Shown here piece after piece: positions 39,321-49,042 of a stretch of 64,000 bases of DNA (position 1 is the first letter of the stretch; the number at the start of each line of letters is the position of its first letter). The position numbers and the translations under genes are program-made. This DNA is from Sipunculus nudus (lineage: Eukaryota; Annelida; Sipuncula; Golfingiida; Sipunculidae), in the NCBI GenBank assembly GCA_026874595.1, contig CM049316.1:622001-686000 (forward strand), read 5' to 3'. The notes beneath the pieces are model-generated. The model had not been told where the DNA came from. It saw only the letters and a program-made list of their open reading frames with translations, and did no database searches.

Positions 39321-40697
39321 TTAATGTTCAGGCATCGGCAGGTGCAACTTTGCCGGCGGGAACACTGCCCGTTCGGCTCGTGCTTCTGCGCTCTGTGTTC
39401 TGTTGTCGCGAAAAATCTGCACAGTGTCCCGTATCTCGCCCAGTGGATGCAAACGTGGAAACATGTAATGTTCTCCCAACGTGTAAAGTTCCAGACTGTG
39501 TTTGTTTTCCACCGCCTCAGTCTGTGCGTGTTGACGTGTCGGGTCTGTGTTTGTCCCTTCCCTGATGTGTTTTCCACCTTCCGTCTCGGTTGTGTTTATG
39601 TCGCGTGGGCACACACCCGCTAGTTCCGCGCACGTTTGGTGTATGTGCCTGTCGATGGCCGTTTTTACGCCGGCGAGTACGTGCGTGTGATCACGTGAGA
39701 ATGGTGTTATATTCAGGTGCCAAGGGTCATGTGCCGTACGTGTTTTTGTGGTGATCAGCAGGCAAGGGTAAGCGTGCGTCCACATCTCCCACGCGTTTAA
39801 CACGCAAGTACCGTCGCATTGGGATGAAGTGATGGGCCGCGCTGCAGCGCTCGCGACAACCTTAGCCAAAGTCGACCTGGTGTCTCTGTTAGAACAATGG
39901 GAGTGCATAACCGCCAGAGCACGTAGTACATGCGTTGTTTCGCGTGATACGTTTCCGGCCGGCGCTCCCCTCAGTAACGCCCACATACTTGCGTATAGGT
40001 ACACAGTCTCAAAAGTTGCGAACACTGGGAGCCCGATTTGCACGTATGAGCAGGCCAACGACACCAGGGTGGCGTCGAACAACAGGAGGACTCCCACCGT
40101 TCGCAACTGTAACTGTTTCAGTTTCAGCGAAGGATTCCCTTTGTTGTTCTTTATCCTTGACTCTGCTGTATTGAATATATTTCCCGTTTTACGGTTGGGG
40201 GCCAAGGTGAAACCCATTATGCTCGCCAGCTCGTCCAGCCACGTGCCAGAAAACACATCTGTACTTACGTTTGCGATATGCCGGTCCCACGAGACGCTGA
40301 CCGTGTCTTGACCGTGAACGTCCACGTAGTGTTCGAGCAAATGTGTGGCCAGCTGCTTCAGTTCTGGTTGGGCCCCGTGTGTTGTGTGATGGCCGTTATC
40401 CCCAGCGTTTGATGCTGGGTCGTTAACCGTGTTTGGTTCGCCGTTCTTTGCGGCACTGTGATTGTCCCTGCCCCTCGTCCTCTTCGCCCTTCTGGTCTGC
40501 CTGGTCAGCTGTAAGATGCATTGTTCCCATTCCTTGTGAGACTTAACGAATTCCTGTAAGGCTGGGGCGACTGTTGTGTACCACCAATCCACGGGATGGC
40601 CGTCCTTATTTTCCCCGTGTAGCTGACGTGTTTTCCTGAACCATGAATCCACGTGCTCTGCCACTTGTTTGATGTGTGAACGGATATCCTTTTGCAT
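39321..40697 (-). CDS. Unknown protein between protease and capsid genes
   Basis: 458 aa; the ATG at 40697 is used because the longer frame starts at GTG. Residues 1-80 are helical and end in a basic patch (RQTRRAKRTRGR, about 67-78). A disordered Asn/Gly/His segment follows. Residues about 190-240 are hydrophobic and helical (LLLFDATLVSLACSYVQIG), perhaps buried rather than membrane-spanning. The C-terminus is charged. Its place between the protease-scaffold and the likely capsid protein suggests an assembly role such as a triplex component, but no motif shows it. The next leftward gene starts 134 bases past its stop, and no minus-strand AATAAA is seen in between, so the two may share a 3' end. 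Confidence 0.7.
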   Translation of the reverse strand: MQKDIRSHIKQVAEHVDSWFRKTRQLHGENKDGHPVDWWYTTVAPALQEFVKSHKEWEQCILQLTRQTRRAKRTRGRDNHSAAKNGEPNTVNDPASNAGDNGHHTTHGAQPELKQLATHLLEHYVDVHGQDTVSVSWDRHIANVSTDVFSGTWLDELASIMGFTLAPNRKTGNIFNTAESRIKNNKGNPSLKLKQLQLRTVGVLLLFDATLVSLACSYVQIGLPVFATFETVYLYASMWALLRGAPAGNVSRETTHVLRALAVMHSHCSNRDTRSTLAKVVASAAARPITSSQCDGTCVLNAWEMWTHAYPCLLITTKTRTAHDPWHLNITPFSRDHTHVLAGVKTAIDRHIHQTCAELAGVCPRDINTTETEGGKHIREGTNTDPTRQHAQTEAVENKHSLELYTLGEHYMFPRLHPLGEIRDTVQIFRDNRTQSAEARAERAVFPPAKLHLPMPEH

Positions 40698-41012
40698 GGC
40701 CCGGTGTATATTTGTGTGTGTGCGGTGTTGTACCACGTAATCATACCCTGTCTAGTCGGGGTCTTCTGATGGTATGAGTTCCAGAAGTCGCTCCACACTC
40801 TGAAGTATCACTTGTGTGTTTCACACGCCGAACCAATTTTTTGTAAAGCTGCCTTGTCACGTGGTTGCCACAGCATATCATGCAGCAGTAGGAAACGGTT
40901 TGACGCCAGACCTCCTTATAAAAGCGCGCACCGACTGCGTTTCGCTTATTGTGCTCGCAGTTGCAGGACTTGACAGTTGTTTCGACCAGAAGCGTAGACA
41001 TACGGTTCAAAC
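40698..41012. promoter_or_regulatory. Divergent promoter region between unknown gene and capsid gene
   Basis: About 315 bases between two divergently read genes. TATAAAAG at 40917-40924 is a good TATA box for the rightward gene, with the ATG 89 bases on. No clear TATA is visible for the leftward gene. The small minus frame that crosses the region is not supported. Confidence 0.6.
40917..40924 (+). promoter_or_regulatory. TATA box of the probable major capsid gene
   Basis: TATAAAAG, followed by a GC-rich start region, 89 bases before the ATG at 41013. Confidence 0.65.
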
Positions 41013-41552
41013 ATGCACAGGTCGGGTGGTAGTAAACCAGACGAGAGAGACTACACCAGTCTTTGCGAGACCGGCGATCTGGGGGATATCACGCCTGCCC
41101 GTTTGTATGTGGTCAAGAGGGACGATTTGCTTTCGCTTGACGTCGCAGGAGGCATCATAGTTAAACAGCTGTTGGCGCAATGCGAAGGGGAACCCGGTGG
41201 TTGGTTACCTGTCGTGAGGGGGCTGACCGTGGAAAGTGATCTGCCCTGGAAAGGTTTCGTGGAGACACCGGACGGTGAAGTCAACAGTGCCGGCAGGTAT
41301 CCGTTCTTGTTCCTCCTGCACGGGTACGATGACCCGCGTCTACACGAGCATGACAACCCGATGAGACGAATGAAGAACGTGAGGCAGGTCATCGATGACA
41401 TGCTGCAGACCACAACCCCCGCCTGGGAAGGTTGTGAGAAAAGCGATTTTTTTTCCGGTTCCGCAGAAATACACGTCTGCCGACCTGGTGGACAATGGCA
41501 AGGACCTGCACTCATTGACTGTGCAGCGGATCATGAGCGTTGTGAAGAGTGA
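41013..41552 (+). CDS. Probable major capsid protein, N-terminal frame (broken at a T8 run)
   Basis: Starts at the first ATG after a TATA box. The first about 145 codons have the same composition and codon use as the following long frame. After the T8 run at 41447-41454 this frame drifts into Cys/His-rich, low-quality sequence and stops at 41552, while the long frame of the next entry becomes convincing at just that place. The protein-like part therefore ends at about 41450. I read the two frames as one gene, with the 5' part in this frame. The break may be a sequencing or assembly error in the homopolymer, a real mutation, or slippage during expression. No known motif is present in this part. 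Confidence 0.6.
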   Translation: MHRSGGSKPDERDYTSLCETGDLGDITPARLYVVKRDDLLSLDVAGGIIVKQLLAQCEGEPGGWLPVVRGLTVESDLPWKGFVETPDGEVNSAGRYPFLFLLHGYDDPRLHEHDNPMRRMKNVRQVIDDMLQTTTPAWEGCEKSDFFSGSAEIHVCRPGGQWQGPALIDCAADHERCEE

Positions 41553-44500
41553 AGGACCGCCACTGGAGGCGAAAGATTTTTTCATCTTTGGAACGTTTAC
41601 GTGGGCGCATATCAGCGCACTCATGCACGGTTGCATGTTCCTCGTGCGGGACTCGGTCAGGCGTGACGTATCCCTGCACGAAAACCTAAACGCGGTCACC
41701 GTGGATTTGTGGGACGCGACGCTGGCCTACGCTACACGCCGTTCTGCTCCGAAGCGACGGCCGCAACGGAAGCAGTTGCTTGCGGACGTCCTGCAGGACG
41801 ACAGGAATTCCCCGACGGAAGAGCCCATTGAAAACCTTCTGGTCGTGTCACCCGTGCTCAGCCAGCTGATGTGGAGCATCGTCAGGGGCCTGATGCACAA
41901 CCTACATATCAAACCGTACTTGGCAGACGTGGTTGTTTACATGCTCGACACACCAGTGCACCGGCAGGTGGATCTACCTCCAGGTTTCTCATCCCCGTAC
42001 CAAAACCAACAGGCATGTGACAAACGGCGGCAGATATCTGAAGAAACCGCCCCTTTGGTTGCTCTGCTGGTGTATCTCACGCTCACCCAGAACACCAGTT
42101 GCCGGTTCGCGGACACTGTCGAATTCAAAAACTGGCCATGCGACGAGGACGTGCACTTTTCCCTTGTGCGACAGGCGGAGGCCACACCTTTCGGTAACCC
42201 AGAGAAGTGTACAGCAGAACTGGAGCGCATGATGCCAGGTCACGTGGAACGCCAAATGTCACCTTGCCTGGCTGAAGCCGTAGCAATGTCGTTGAGGTTG
42301 AATGAGGCTTCACTGCTGTGCAGTTTGCTGAAGTCCACGGACTCAGCCGCCGTGGACATGACGTCTTTCTTACTGACAGACAGGCAGGCCCAGCTACGGA
42401 CGTCGCAGAAATGGCGTGCTTCGTTTGACATCGACAACTACCCTTTCGAACTACCGTTCGATAAGCAGGAGCGTCAGGGCAACGTCAAATCGCACATGGA
42501 CTCGGCAGGCCGCCACGGCAATACCGTCTTGGCCCAAAGGCTTGTCGGCCTTTCGTTGGACCTCCACGTTACGGCCAGGTCGCTAGATTCGTTCGAAACT
42601 CTGGCGGAAGGGGTGCCCTGGGACGCTGACTTGAGCGATGTGAAAAAAGCGATTAATACACGTATGTGTCACAAATGCCACAAGGACGGGGTCAGTTTGG
42701 ACAGGGGACCGGAAAACTGCCCCTGTGTGTGGTTCCCATGCCCCGTCAGGCAGATCCTCGAAAAGCGGGGGACAGCTCACGACGGGCTATGCGTACCTGG
42801 GTTGCACGTGCTGTGCAAAGGACCCCATTTTACGGGCAATGTTGAGAAATCGTCCTTTGTCCAGAGAAAAGAATCTGACAGCAGAAGGAGAGAGTCGCAA
42901 GAAGCACCGTCGGGTGTGTTGGCACGCGTGCTCAAAGAAATACCGCCGGAACTGGATATGATCGTGCAGCCCCACGCGGGACGTCTACACACGTCCTTCA
43001 TTGACGCGCTCGCCGGTTGTTTCATTACAAAACCCGACTCGCAGCTGCGAAAGAAGCACGACAGTACGCCTTTGGATGTCACGAGCGTTTGCAAAATGTT
43101 CTCGTGTGTGACTGATACAGTCGCGAGCGTGACGTTGGAAGCCAAACGCTTCGCGAACCTCGCCGCCGAGAGAACAGCTAACAGGAAGGCGGGGGCGACA
43201 GATGTAGAGAAACTGCGGTCTGAACTGGCCATCACGTTGTCGGGCGAGATGTTGGCCTACCAGGGTGCAGCTGTGTGGAAGATGCACCAGTGCACACTGC
43301 TGCACCAGTGCTTGCTGGCTTCTAACATGGCGCAAGCAGATGTATTCAAGCGGCTGCAGAGCGCAGCTGCTACGTACCAGCAGGTGCAACTGACGCTTTT
43401 GCATTCACCGTTGATGCTCGACAAACCGTTGTTCTCGTACAAGCCGTACGTTGTCAGGAGCGCGAGTGTACCTTCCCTGCACGATCAGGGGAGGGTTCTG
43501 GCGCACGAACACTGTTCGAAGGATTGCGTCTGGTACAAGGTCCAAGACGCATACTGTAAAATGAACACCACCACGTGGTACAAAGATAAATCTGCCGCAA
43601 ACAAGAAAGGATGGCAGCGCCCGCAGGGAAGCGTTGATGCCCCGTTTGCTGAAACGCACGGTTCCATACGTGCCTCGATCATGGAGTCGCGCAGTGCGGG
43701 TGTCAGTGCTGCCGACATATATCAGGAACAGGGTGACTTCACCGTAACTCCGCGGGTGTCTGGTTTATCAGACGATGCAGTCGAGGATGAAGCAATTCCA
43801 CCGGCTGTTGCGGCAGATGTGACAAGCGTTGTCCGGAATTCATCGTACGACTACATCATCGGCAACCACGAAAATGAAGAGGAGAGGTTTCGTGGAACGG
43901 GGTGGGGGTGGGTGAGCGGTCTGTCCGTCTTCACGAAACCTCTGTCTCGTGACACGCAAGGATGGATCGTCCAGATCATACAGAGTTGTTACCACCCTTC
44001 ACTTAAAAAGATGATCCAGGCAAAGACCTTGCGTGAACTCGCGTTGGATGCTGAGGAATCTGGGGTGCACCTGCGGCAAGCGGACGTGCATGCTCTGGTG
44101 CGTTTGGTGCAGCTGGTCGAGACCAGCCCGCTGCGCGGCGGGAGACATGTCAGCGGTTCCAAGGAATTCACGTCTTTCCTCCTCCAGTCTCAGCTGTTCT
44201 GTCACATGAGCCAGCTATCCGATGCACACCAGAAGGAAAACGCCATTTTACCCGTTTGGGTGCAAGCTGGATGGGGTGGCGTCACCTTTAACAACCCAAA
44301 GAGTGAGTCGGGTGAAGCGCAGATGCCAGTCTTCCGTGATGCCGGCCTCGTGATGGTGAAGGACGGTGTGTCCTGCCTAAACGAAGCAAGTTCTTTGCGC
44401 TACAAGGTCACGGTGGCGTGTATGAGGCCGAATTTTTATGTTCTGCAAAACCATCTTGTGGTCCGTCACCGGATGTTGATGGGTGTGAACGAGACTGAGC

Positions 44501-44985
44501 TCTCAGCACTGTATACAGGCGCGCTCAAGTCGATGAACTGGCCGCGTGCGGGAAAACAAGATGCTGACGATAAACGGCAATACCCGCTCTTTCTGGGGGT
44601 TAGCACGGAGCCGTTCTCTCAACGCATGCAGGTGCACCACACTGCACGCAGTGTGCTACACGGCATGGACGCAGCCGGCAGGACAGGAAGCATCCAAGAC
44701 CTCGAAACGTGTTTGGACGACATGTGTGAGGACCCTGACGTTCCTGTCGAAAAAGTGGCTGGTCTGTTGTACCAGATAATATCCACACGTTTAGGAAACA
44801 GCGGAGTGGATATCGAACAGCTGCCGAAAAGCAGCTTGGACGCAGAGACGTTCAGGTGCGTCGATGACTTTTGTACCCGTTTCCCTTACGTCCGCATGGA
44901 CGAAAACGATTTGTCATCCGCTCTCCGTTTTCTCATGCCGATCGGCGAGCCGGACCCGAAACGCAGGCGGGTTTCTACCGATTAA
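41395..44985 (+). CDS. Probable major capsid protein, main frame
   Basis: 1,196 aa as an independent frame from an ATG at 41395, but its first 17 codons overlap the upstream frame and look unnatural; coding quality begins right after the T8 run. Together the two frames would encode about 1,320 residues, the size of herpesvirus major capsid proteins. Support: length, position close to the protease-scaffold gene, soluble mixed alpha/beta composition without membrane segments, and the lack of any other candidate here. A Cys/His cluster CHKCH ... CPC ... CP lies at about residues 423-450 of this frame and may bind zinc or form disulfides. The C-terminus is basic (EPDPKRRRVSTD) and resembles a nuclear localisation signal. 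No AATAAA is visible in the 300 bases after the stop. Major capsid identity is inference; the gene itself is certain. Confidence 0.6.
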   Translation: MTCCRPQPPPGKVVRKAIFFPVPQKYTSADLVDNGKDLHSLTVQRIMSVVKSEGPPLEAKDFFIFGTFTWAHISALMHGCMFLVRDSVRRDVSLHENLNAVTVDLWDATLAYATRRSAPKRRPQRKQLLADVLQDDRNSPTEEPIENLLVVSPVLSQLMWSIVRGLMHNLHIKPYLADVVVYMLDTPVHRQVDLPPGFSSPYQNQQACDKRRQISEETAPLVALLVYLTLTQNTSCRFADTVEFKNWPCDEDVHFSLVRQAEATPFGNPEKCTAELERMMPGHVERQMSPCLAEAVAMSLRLNEASLLCSLLKSTDSAAVDMTSFLLTDRQAQLRTSQKWRASFDIDNYPFELPFDKQERQGNVKSHMDSAGRHGNTVLAQRLVGLSLDLHVTARSLDSFETLAEGVPWDADLSDVKKAINTRMCHKCHKDGVSLDRGPENCPCVWFPCPVRQILEKRGTAHDGLCVPGLHVLCKGPHFTGNVEKSSFVQRKESDSRRRESQEAPSGVLARVLKEIPPELDMIVQPHAGRLHTSFIDALAGCFITKPDSQLRKKHDSTPLDVTSVCKMFSCVTDTVASVTLEAKRFANLAAERTANRKAGATDVEKLRSELAITLSGEMLAYQGAAVWKMHQCTLLHQCLLASNMAQADVFKRLQSAAATYQQVQLTLLHSPLMLDKPLFSYKPYVVRSASVPSLHDQGRVLAHEHCSKDCVWYKVQDAYCKMNTTTWYKDKSAANKKGWQRPQGSVDAPFAETHGSIRASIMESRSAGVSAADIYQEQGDFTVTPRVSGLSDDAVEDEAIPPAVAADVTSVVRNSSYDYIIGNHENEEERFRGTGWGWVSGLSVFTKPLSRDTQGWIVQIIQSCYHPSLKKMIQAKTLRELALDAEESGVHLRQADVHALVRLVQLVETSPLRGGRHVSGSKEFTSFLLQSQLFCHMSQLSDAHQKENAILPVWVQAGWGGVTFNNPKSESGEAQMPVFRDAGLVMVKDGVSCLNEASSLRYKVTVACMRPNFYVLQNHLVVRHRMLMGVNETELSALYTGALKSMNWPRAGKQDADDKRQYPLFLGVSTEPFSQRMQVHHTARSVLHGMDAAGRTGSIQDLETCLDDMCEDPDVPVEKVAGLLYQIISTRLGNSGVDIEQLPKSSLDAETFRCVDDFCTRFPYVRMDENDLSSALRFLMPIGEPDPKRRRVSTD
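41447..41454 (+). other. T8 homopolymer at the frame change in the probable capsid gene
   Basis: Eight T in a row. Coding character moves from the frame of 41013 to the frame of 41395 here; a difference of one base in the run accounts for it. Confidence 0.75.
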
Positions 44986-45284
44986 TGAATCACATGATTG
45001 TGTCCTTGAATGTGGGTCGTGCACCTGTTTTTGTTTATTGCTATGGTATATCATTTTAAAAACTATATTGCTTTTATACGTGTTTGTGTTTTCTGTTGCG
45101 TGCATCGTCTGTCTGTTGTATGGTCCAGTCGGTCCTGTGCATGCGTGGTTGGAATGTTGCTATTTGAATGATTTATCACATGTTTCGTTGTAAACCCTGT
45201 GTGCACGTCGGTATATATATATATATTTGTGTCGTGACTGCGACTTTATAACAGCCGCACTGGTGACAGTTTGGTTCATTTGCT
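44986..45284. promoter_or_regulatory. Intergenic region with long TATA tract
   Basis: About 300 bases, AT-rich. TATATATATATATAT at 45212-45226 precedes the ATG at 45285 by about 60 bases. No AATAAA for the capsid gene was found; the nearest AT-rich stretch is at about 45050. Confidence 0.55.
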
Positions 45285-46076
45285 ATGTCTGACATACAAG
45301 GGGTTACACTTGGTACAGCAGGGTACCACGCGGACGATATGTCATTACCAAATGAAGACGTTCATCGTTCTGATGAGGAAGGCGGGTCGGGAGAAAGGGA
45401 AGAGAACAACAATCCCCGGGACGGTGTCGCCGATGACCCTTGTGGCTGGCCTGTACTGGGATCCGGAGATGAGGATGACAGTGGGGGAGAACTACAAGAA
45501 AATGAGGAGGATTCGTCGTCATCGTCGTCTGACATGGACGATGAAGAGATGATTATGCGTTACGAAAAGTGCATGTCGGAAGCCAATGGGAATATTGCAA
45601 CATTTTTCGAGACGCACGGCCGTCAGATGTCTCTGTGGAGATACTTGGACGTAATCGATCTCTCTCTGTCGAGCACAATGGCAAAAGACATGTGGTCGAT
45701 ATGTTCAGCTATTGCAGAGAGGTTACCCGAAGAGCCAGGTGAAGAAGGGCAGGTCACAACATTTGAACCAGGAATCCTGATTTGGGTGGCATTCTGTCAA
45801 ATGTGGTGCCAGCATTGCTTCCAGTTGATGCGGAGAGTGGTTGCGACGTCAGGGATTGGCGCGAATTTACCTACTCCTTACAGCACACTTGACAATTACG
45901 AGGTAGATGAATATGTCCGGAACAACGTGACCCCGAGGTCTATTTGCATGGCCCTTTTCCTGGGGCAACGGGAGTGGCGGGGTTGCGGTTGCACATTGTG
46001 CAGGAGACTCGAAACCAGTCTGCCGCTTCTGCAGGGATTACAAACTGTGGCGAACATTTCCTGTCCGCGCCAGTGA
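45285..46076 (+). CDS. Acidic, Cys-containing protein of unknown function
   Basis: 263 aa from an ATG. Residues 1-90 are acidic and disordered, with Glu/Asp runs and a Ser6 stretch flanked by Asp (DSSSSSSDMDDEE), a likely casein kinase 2 target. The C-terminal 170 residues are helical and contain CQMWCQHC (about residues 172-179) and CGCTLC (about 234-239), which could form a zinc site. An acidic N-terminus with a small Cys-rich domain fits a viral regulator of transcription or a tegument adaptor, but no family is recognised. It lies between the capsid gene and gB on the same strand, 175 bases before gB. Confidence 0.65.
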   Translation: MSDIQGVTLGTAGYHADDMSLPNEDVHRSDEEGGSGEREENNNPRDGVADDPCGWPVLGSGDEDDSGGELQENEEDSSSSSSDMDDEEMIMRYEKCMSEANGNIATFFETHGRQMSLWRYLDVIDLSLSSTMAKDMWSICSAIAERLPEEPGEEGQVTTFEPGILIWVAFCQMWCQHCFQLMRRVVATSGIGANLPTPYSTLDNYEVDEYVRNNVTPRSICMALFLGQREWRGCGCTLCRRLETSLPLLQGLQTVANISCPRQ

Positions 46077-46251
46077 TTCACGCACAAACATGCGGTGTTC
46101 TTTTGTCAGTATTTGTCACGGACCACATGTTCCATATTGACCTCCGTATCACGTTTTCATGCTTTGTCGATCGGTTCGTGTATTATCACCGTTTAGTGGT
46201 CTGGCGTAGACGTCACGTGTGTGTTCATCAGAAACGTCAACGTCTGTGGCC

Positions 46252-48810
46252 ATGTGTGGAATATTGTCTTGGGTGCTGCGTGTTTGCTTCGCAGTGACTG
46301 CTTTCCAGCAAATGTCCGGCGCCGTCACTTCTTCGGCCATCGACATAACTACGCTTAACACCTCGCAACGTGCGTACGCGGACCTGAAAGGGAACGAACG
46401 TTTGAACAGACTGCGGTTCTGTGACCCGCGGACGCCGTCCAAATATGTACATTTCGCTCCTCACCCGAGATGCCCCCATGCAGCTGACCATGCACAGGAC
46501 CACCACGAAACCGGGACGGTTATCACTTTCAAGAGGAATATTCAAGCCACCAGGACCGACGCCATGGCCTGCCAGTGGTTCGTATCGTACAGAAAAACGT
46601 ACACGGGTTGGTTTGGTCACAAATTTATAACGGACAAATGGGACCGCCCGATTGCGCCTCCCTCGGCAGAAGAGTGTCGGAAATGGCGCTCAACAAGGGA
46701 CTGCACGATCGACGGCAAGACGCACATGTTGTATTATGTCAGCATGAGCCACGACGGATACGTCACGTATTCCAGCAACATACCTGTCAGTGTGAAGTAT
46801 AATTGGTTCGCGTTCGGGTACGATCCGGAAACGTACACTCACAACTGTATCATGAAAGAAGTGTATGTTGTCGCTTCTCCCCCGTATCAGGTTGTGCACA
46901 CGTCGCTGGGCATGGCTCAGAACCTGTCGAGCACGGGAGCCAGATCGTTTGAACTGGGCAGTCACATAACCACTGACGAATGGGTCATCGTTTGGCACAA
47001 AGTCGAACCGGCGATGTCATGCGGTTATGTACTGGCAGAAATACACCATAACGTAACCAAGGTTAAGCTGGGTGACGGCAACGGGCGCTTCTACTTGGTG
47101 CTGGAGGACGCTAAACAAATGCTTACATTTGACCGACAGAAACATATGATACCTAGTCTCAGTGCCATCGATCATCCCTACTGCGTGTCAAAGAGGCTGA
47201 GTATAATGAACTACACGGAAATGTACTGGGACACCTATTACGGGATCGTCGCTTGGATACCTGACACTGTTCCTGTTTCTGCAATCGAAAACCATCTCAA
47301 CCATTCCACGGTACACCTGAATGTCAGCGTCGTGAACCATGACCACTTGTGTGAGGAGTACAAGAGGAAGCAGCACGCCGACGCTCACGGGGCTGCCGCG
47401 TTGAACTGCACGCATTACCTGTCCCGTCGAAGACGTAGTCTTGACCACGCAACCAGGTCGGAACTGCTGCTGATGACCAACGAAATAATGGAAAATGTGA
47501 GGTATTTTGTGTCTGGGAAGATTGTGGACTGGATGAACTCGCAACAGCGTCAGCGTCTGGACACTTGGTGCGCTCAGAGTTATTACGACCACAACATGGC
47601 GCGTTCTCTTGCCATTGTCAACCCGTCGTCTGTGCTGTCCGTGTACTTAGGGCGGGACGTGTATGCCAAACCGCGCGGCAGCGTTTACGAGATAAGCCGA
47701 TGCAGGTTCCTCAATGAAACGGACTTCCGTCTTGCCCGCAGTCTGGAGGTCGGCGAGGGCAAATCGTTGTGCTACAGCAGGCCTCTCATATACTTCAATG
47801 ACCCGGAGGACGGGGGCAACAGGACGGCCAACATGACCGGGATAAAGGACATGGAACCTCTGCGGGGCCAGGCCATGAATGACGGACGGATCGTGATCCC
47901 GCCCAAGTACACGGAATCCTGCCGCTACCCGAACATGTTGCGTTTTTACATCAACGAGGTACCGCTCACGTACAAAAACTACACTCTTATCACCCTGCCG
48001 GACGAAAACGGGACCGAAACCGAATTTGCGGTGTTGTCGGACCTGCCTTCTGAAAATTACATCCGTGATATGAATTACGGCTACATAGTGGATGACGTCG
48101 ATCCCGCCCTGCGGGACGTCACCGATTTCCTGCCCCCGATAGAGGCCGATGTCCCCATCATGGAAAACCCTTACACGGACAAGGAAATCGAAGGCGAGCT
48201 CGATCTCATGTCTATGCTGGAAAACGCGAACCAGATGCGCGTTTTCGATCGCCATTTACGTTGGACGATGGCCATGTATCAGGTTTACACCAGTAATGAC
48301 CCAGACCTGGGGAAAATCGCTTCCGACATAATCAACGGCATCGGCAGCGCCGTTGGCACAGTATTCAATGGTGCGTTGGATTTCTTCGGTAAACTCCTTT
48401 CTGGGATTTTGGGATTCCTCGGTACACTTGCTGGTAAGGTGATCGCTTTTATACTGGGGATAATGGTGGGTATCGGTGGCGTTTATGCCTTTTTTGTACT
48501 CCTAAGACAAATGACAGCCCTGACCGTGCAAGCGGGGCACGGAGCCTACGTCAAGTACAGAAACAGGAAAAGCGGGGTGCCAACGGTTGTTATCAGAGAC
48601 CGTCGGTCGTCCACGTCGTCGAGTTCCTCCTCTACGTCGTCGTCGTCCGAGGGAGAAGACGAACCGACGGGAAAAGGCGAGCAAACCCGTCTGCTGGGGA
48701 AAACAGGAAAAGATAACATTGTGAACGCTGAAAAGGACATGTGGGGCAAGAAATGGAATAAAAGATCGACAAGACGGGACAAATTGTCCATATGGCCTAG
48801 TGTATATTAA
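46252..48810 (+). CDS. Envelope glycoprotein B (class III fusion protein)
   Basis: 852 aa from the ATG at 46252, which gives a proper signal peptide (MCGILSWVLRVCFAVTAF); the GTG upstream would spoil it. A furin-type site RRRRS is at residues 392-396. Many N-glycosylation sequons are present (for example NLSS, NHST, NVSV, NMTG, NYTL). Close to the C-terminus the pattern INGIGSAVGTVFNGALDFF followed by a long hydrophobic stretch (about 700-755) is the membrane-proximal and transmembrane arrangement typical of gB. The cytoplasmic tail of about 100 residues has Ser/Glu-rich and basic parts. gB fuses the viral envelope with the cell membrane during entry. AATAAA is at 48924-48929. Confidence 0.9.
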   Translation: MCGILSWVLRVCFAVTAFQQMSGAVTSSAIDITTLNTSQRAYADLKGNERLNRLRFCDPRTPSKYVHFAPHPRCPHAADHAQDHHETGTVITFKRNIQATRTDAMACQWFVSYRKTYTGWFGHKFITDKWDRPIAPPSAEECRKWRSTRDCTIDGKTHMLYYVSMSHDGYVTYSSNIPVSVKYNWFAFGYDPETYTHNCIMKEVYVVASPPYQVVHTSLGMAQNLSSTGARSFELGSHITTDEWVIVWHKVEPAMSCGYVLAEIHHNVTKVKLGDGNGRFYLVLEDAKQMLTFDRQKHMIPSLSAIDHPYCVSKRLSIMNYTEMYWDTYYGIVAWIPDTVPVSAIENHLNHSTVHLNVSVVNHDHLCEEYKRKQHADAHGAAALNCTHYLSRRRRSLDHATRSELLLMTNEIMENVRYFVSGKIVDWMNSQQRQRLDTWCAQSYYDHNMARSLAIVNPSSVLSVYLGRDVYAKPRGSVYEISRCRFLNETDFRLARSLEVGEGKSLCYSRPLIYFNDPEDGGNRTANMTGIKDMEPLRGQAMNDGRIVIPPKYTESCRYPNMLRFYINEVPLTYKNYTLITLPDENGTETEFAVLSDLPSENYIRDMNYGYIVDDVDPALRDVTDFLPPIEADVPIMENPYTDKEIEGELDLMSMLENANQMRVFDRHLRWTMAMYQVYTSNDPDLGKIASDIINGIGSAVGTVFNGALDFFGKLLSGILGFLGTLAGKVIAFILGIMVGIGGVYAFFVLLRQMTALTVQAGHGAYVKYRNRKSGVPTVVIRDRRSSTSSSSSSTSSSSEGEDEPTGKGEQTRLLGKTGKDNIVNAEKDMWGKKWNKRSTRRDKLSIWPSVY

Positions 48811-49042
48811 AAAAAAAAAACGTATACATCTTATATAGACCTATGGGTTGTCTTGTATGCAACTGTACAAGTAATGGACCCCCACCCCCCCCCCCCCCCT
48901 CTTTCCACCATTGTATAATGATCAATAAAAGTAACAAGAAAACGTGTCAGTTGTTGTCGTTTATTGAAAAGCAAACAAGTGATATACATGTGCCTGAATC
49001 AGTATATATCCGTACTGTGAACTATAACAAAATGTCGGGTGT
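48811..49042. terminator. Convergent 3' region between gB and a leftward gene
   Basis: Holds an A11 run just after the gB stop, a long C run (about 48883-48899), AATAAA at 48924-48929 on plus, and TTTATT at 48960-48965 (AATAAA on minus) for the gene ending at 49043. Confidence 0.7.

Noticed and set aside
40741-41010. 89-aa minus-strand frame in the divergent promoter region
   Set aside because: It covers the TATA box of the capsid gene and has no features of a protein domain.
41395-41446. First 17 codons of the long capsid frame as true N-terminus
   Set aside because: A TATA box and ATG lie at 40917 and 41013, the upstream frame has better coding character over this stretch, and the product would lack the usual length.
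46219-46251. GTG start 11 codons upstream of the gB ATG
   Set aside because: It would place polar residues before the signal peptide; the ATG at 46252 gives a standard one. The same reasoning was used for other NTG starts.
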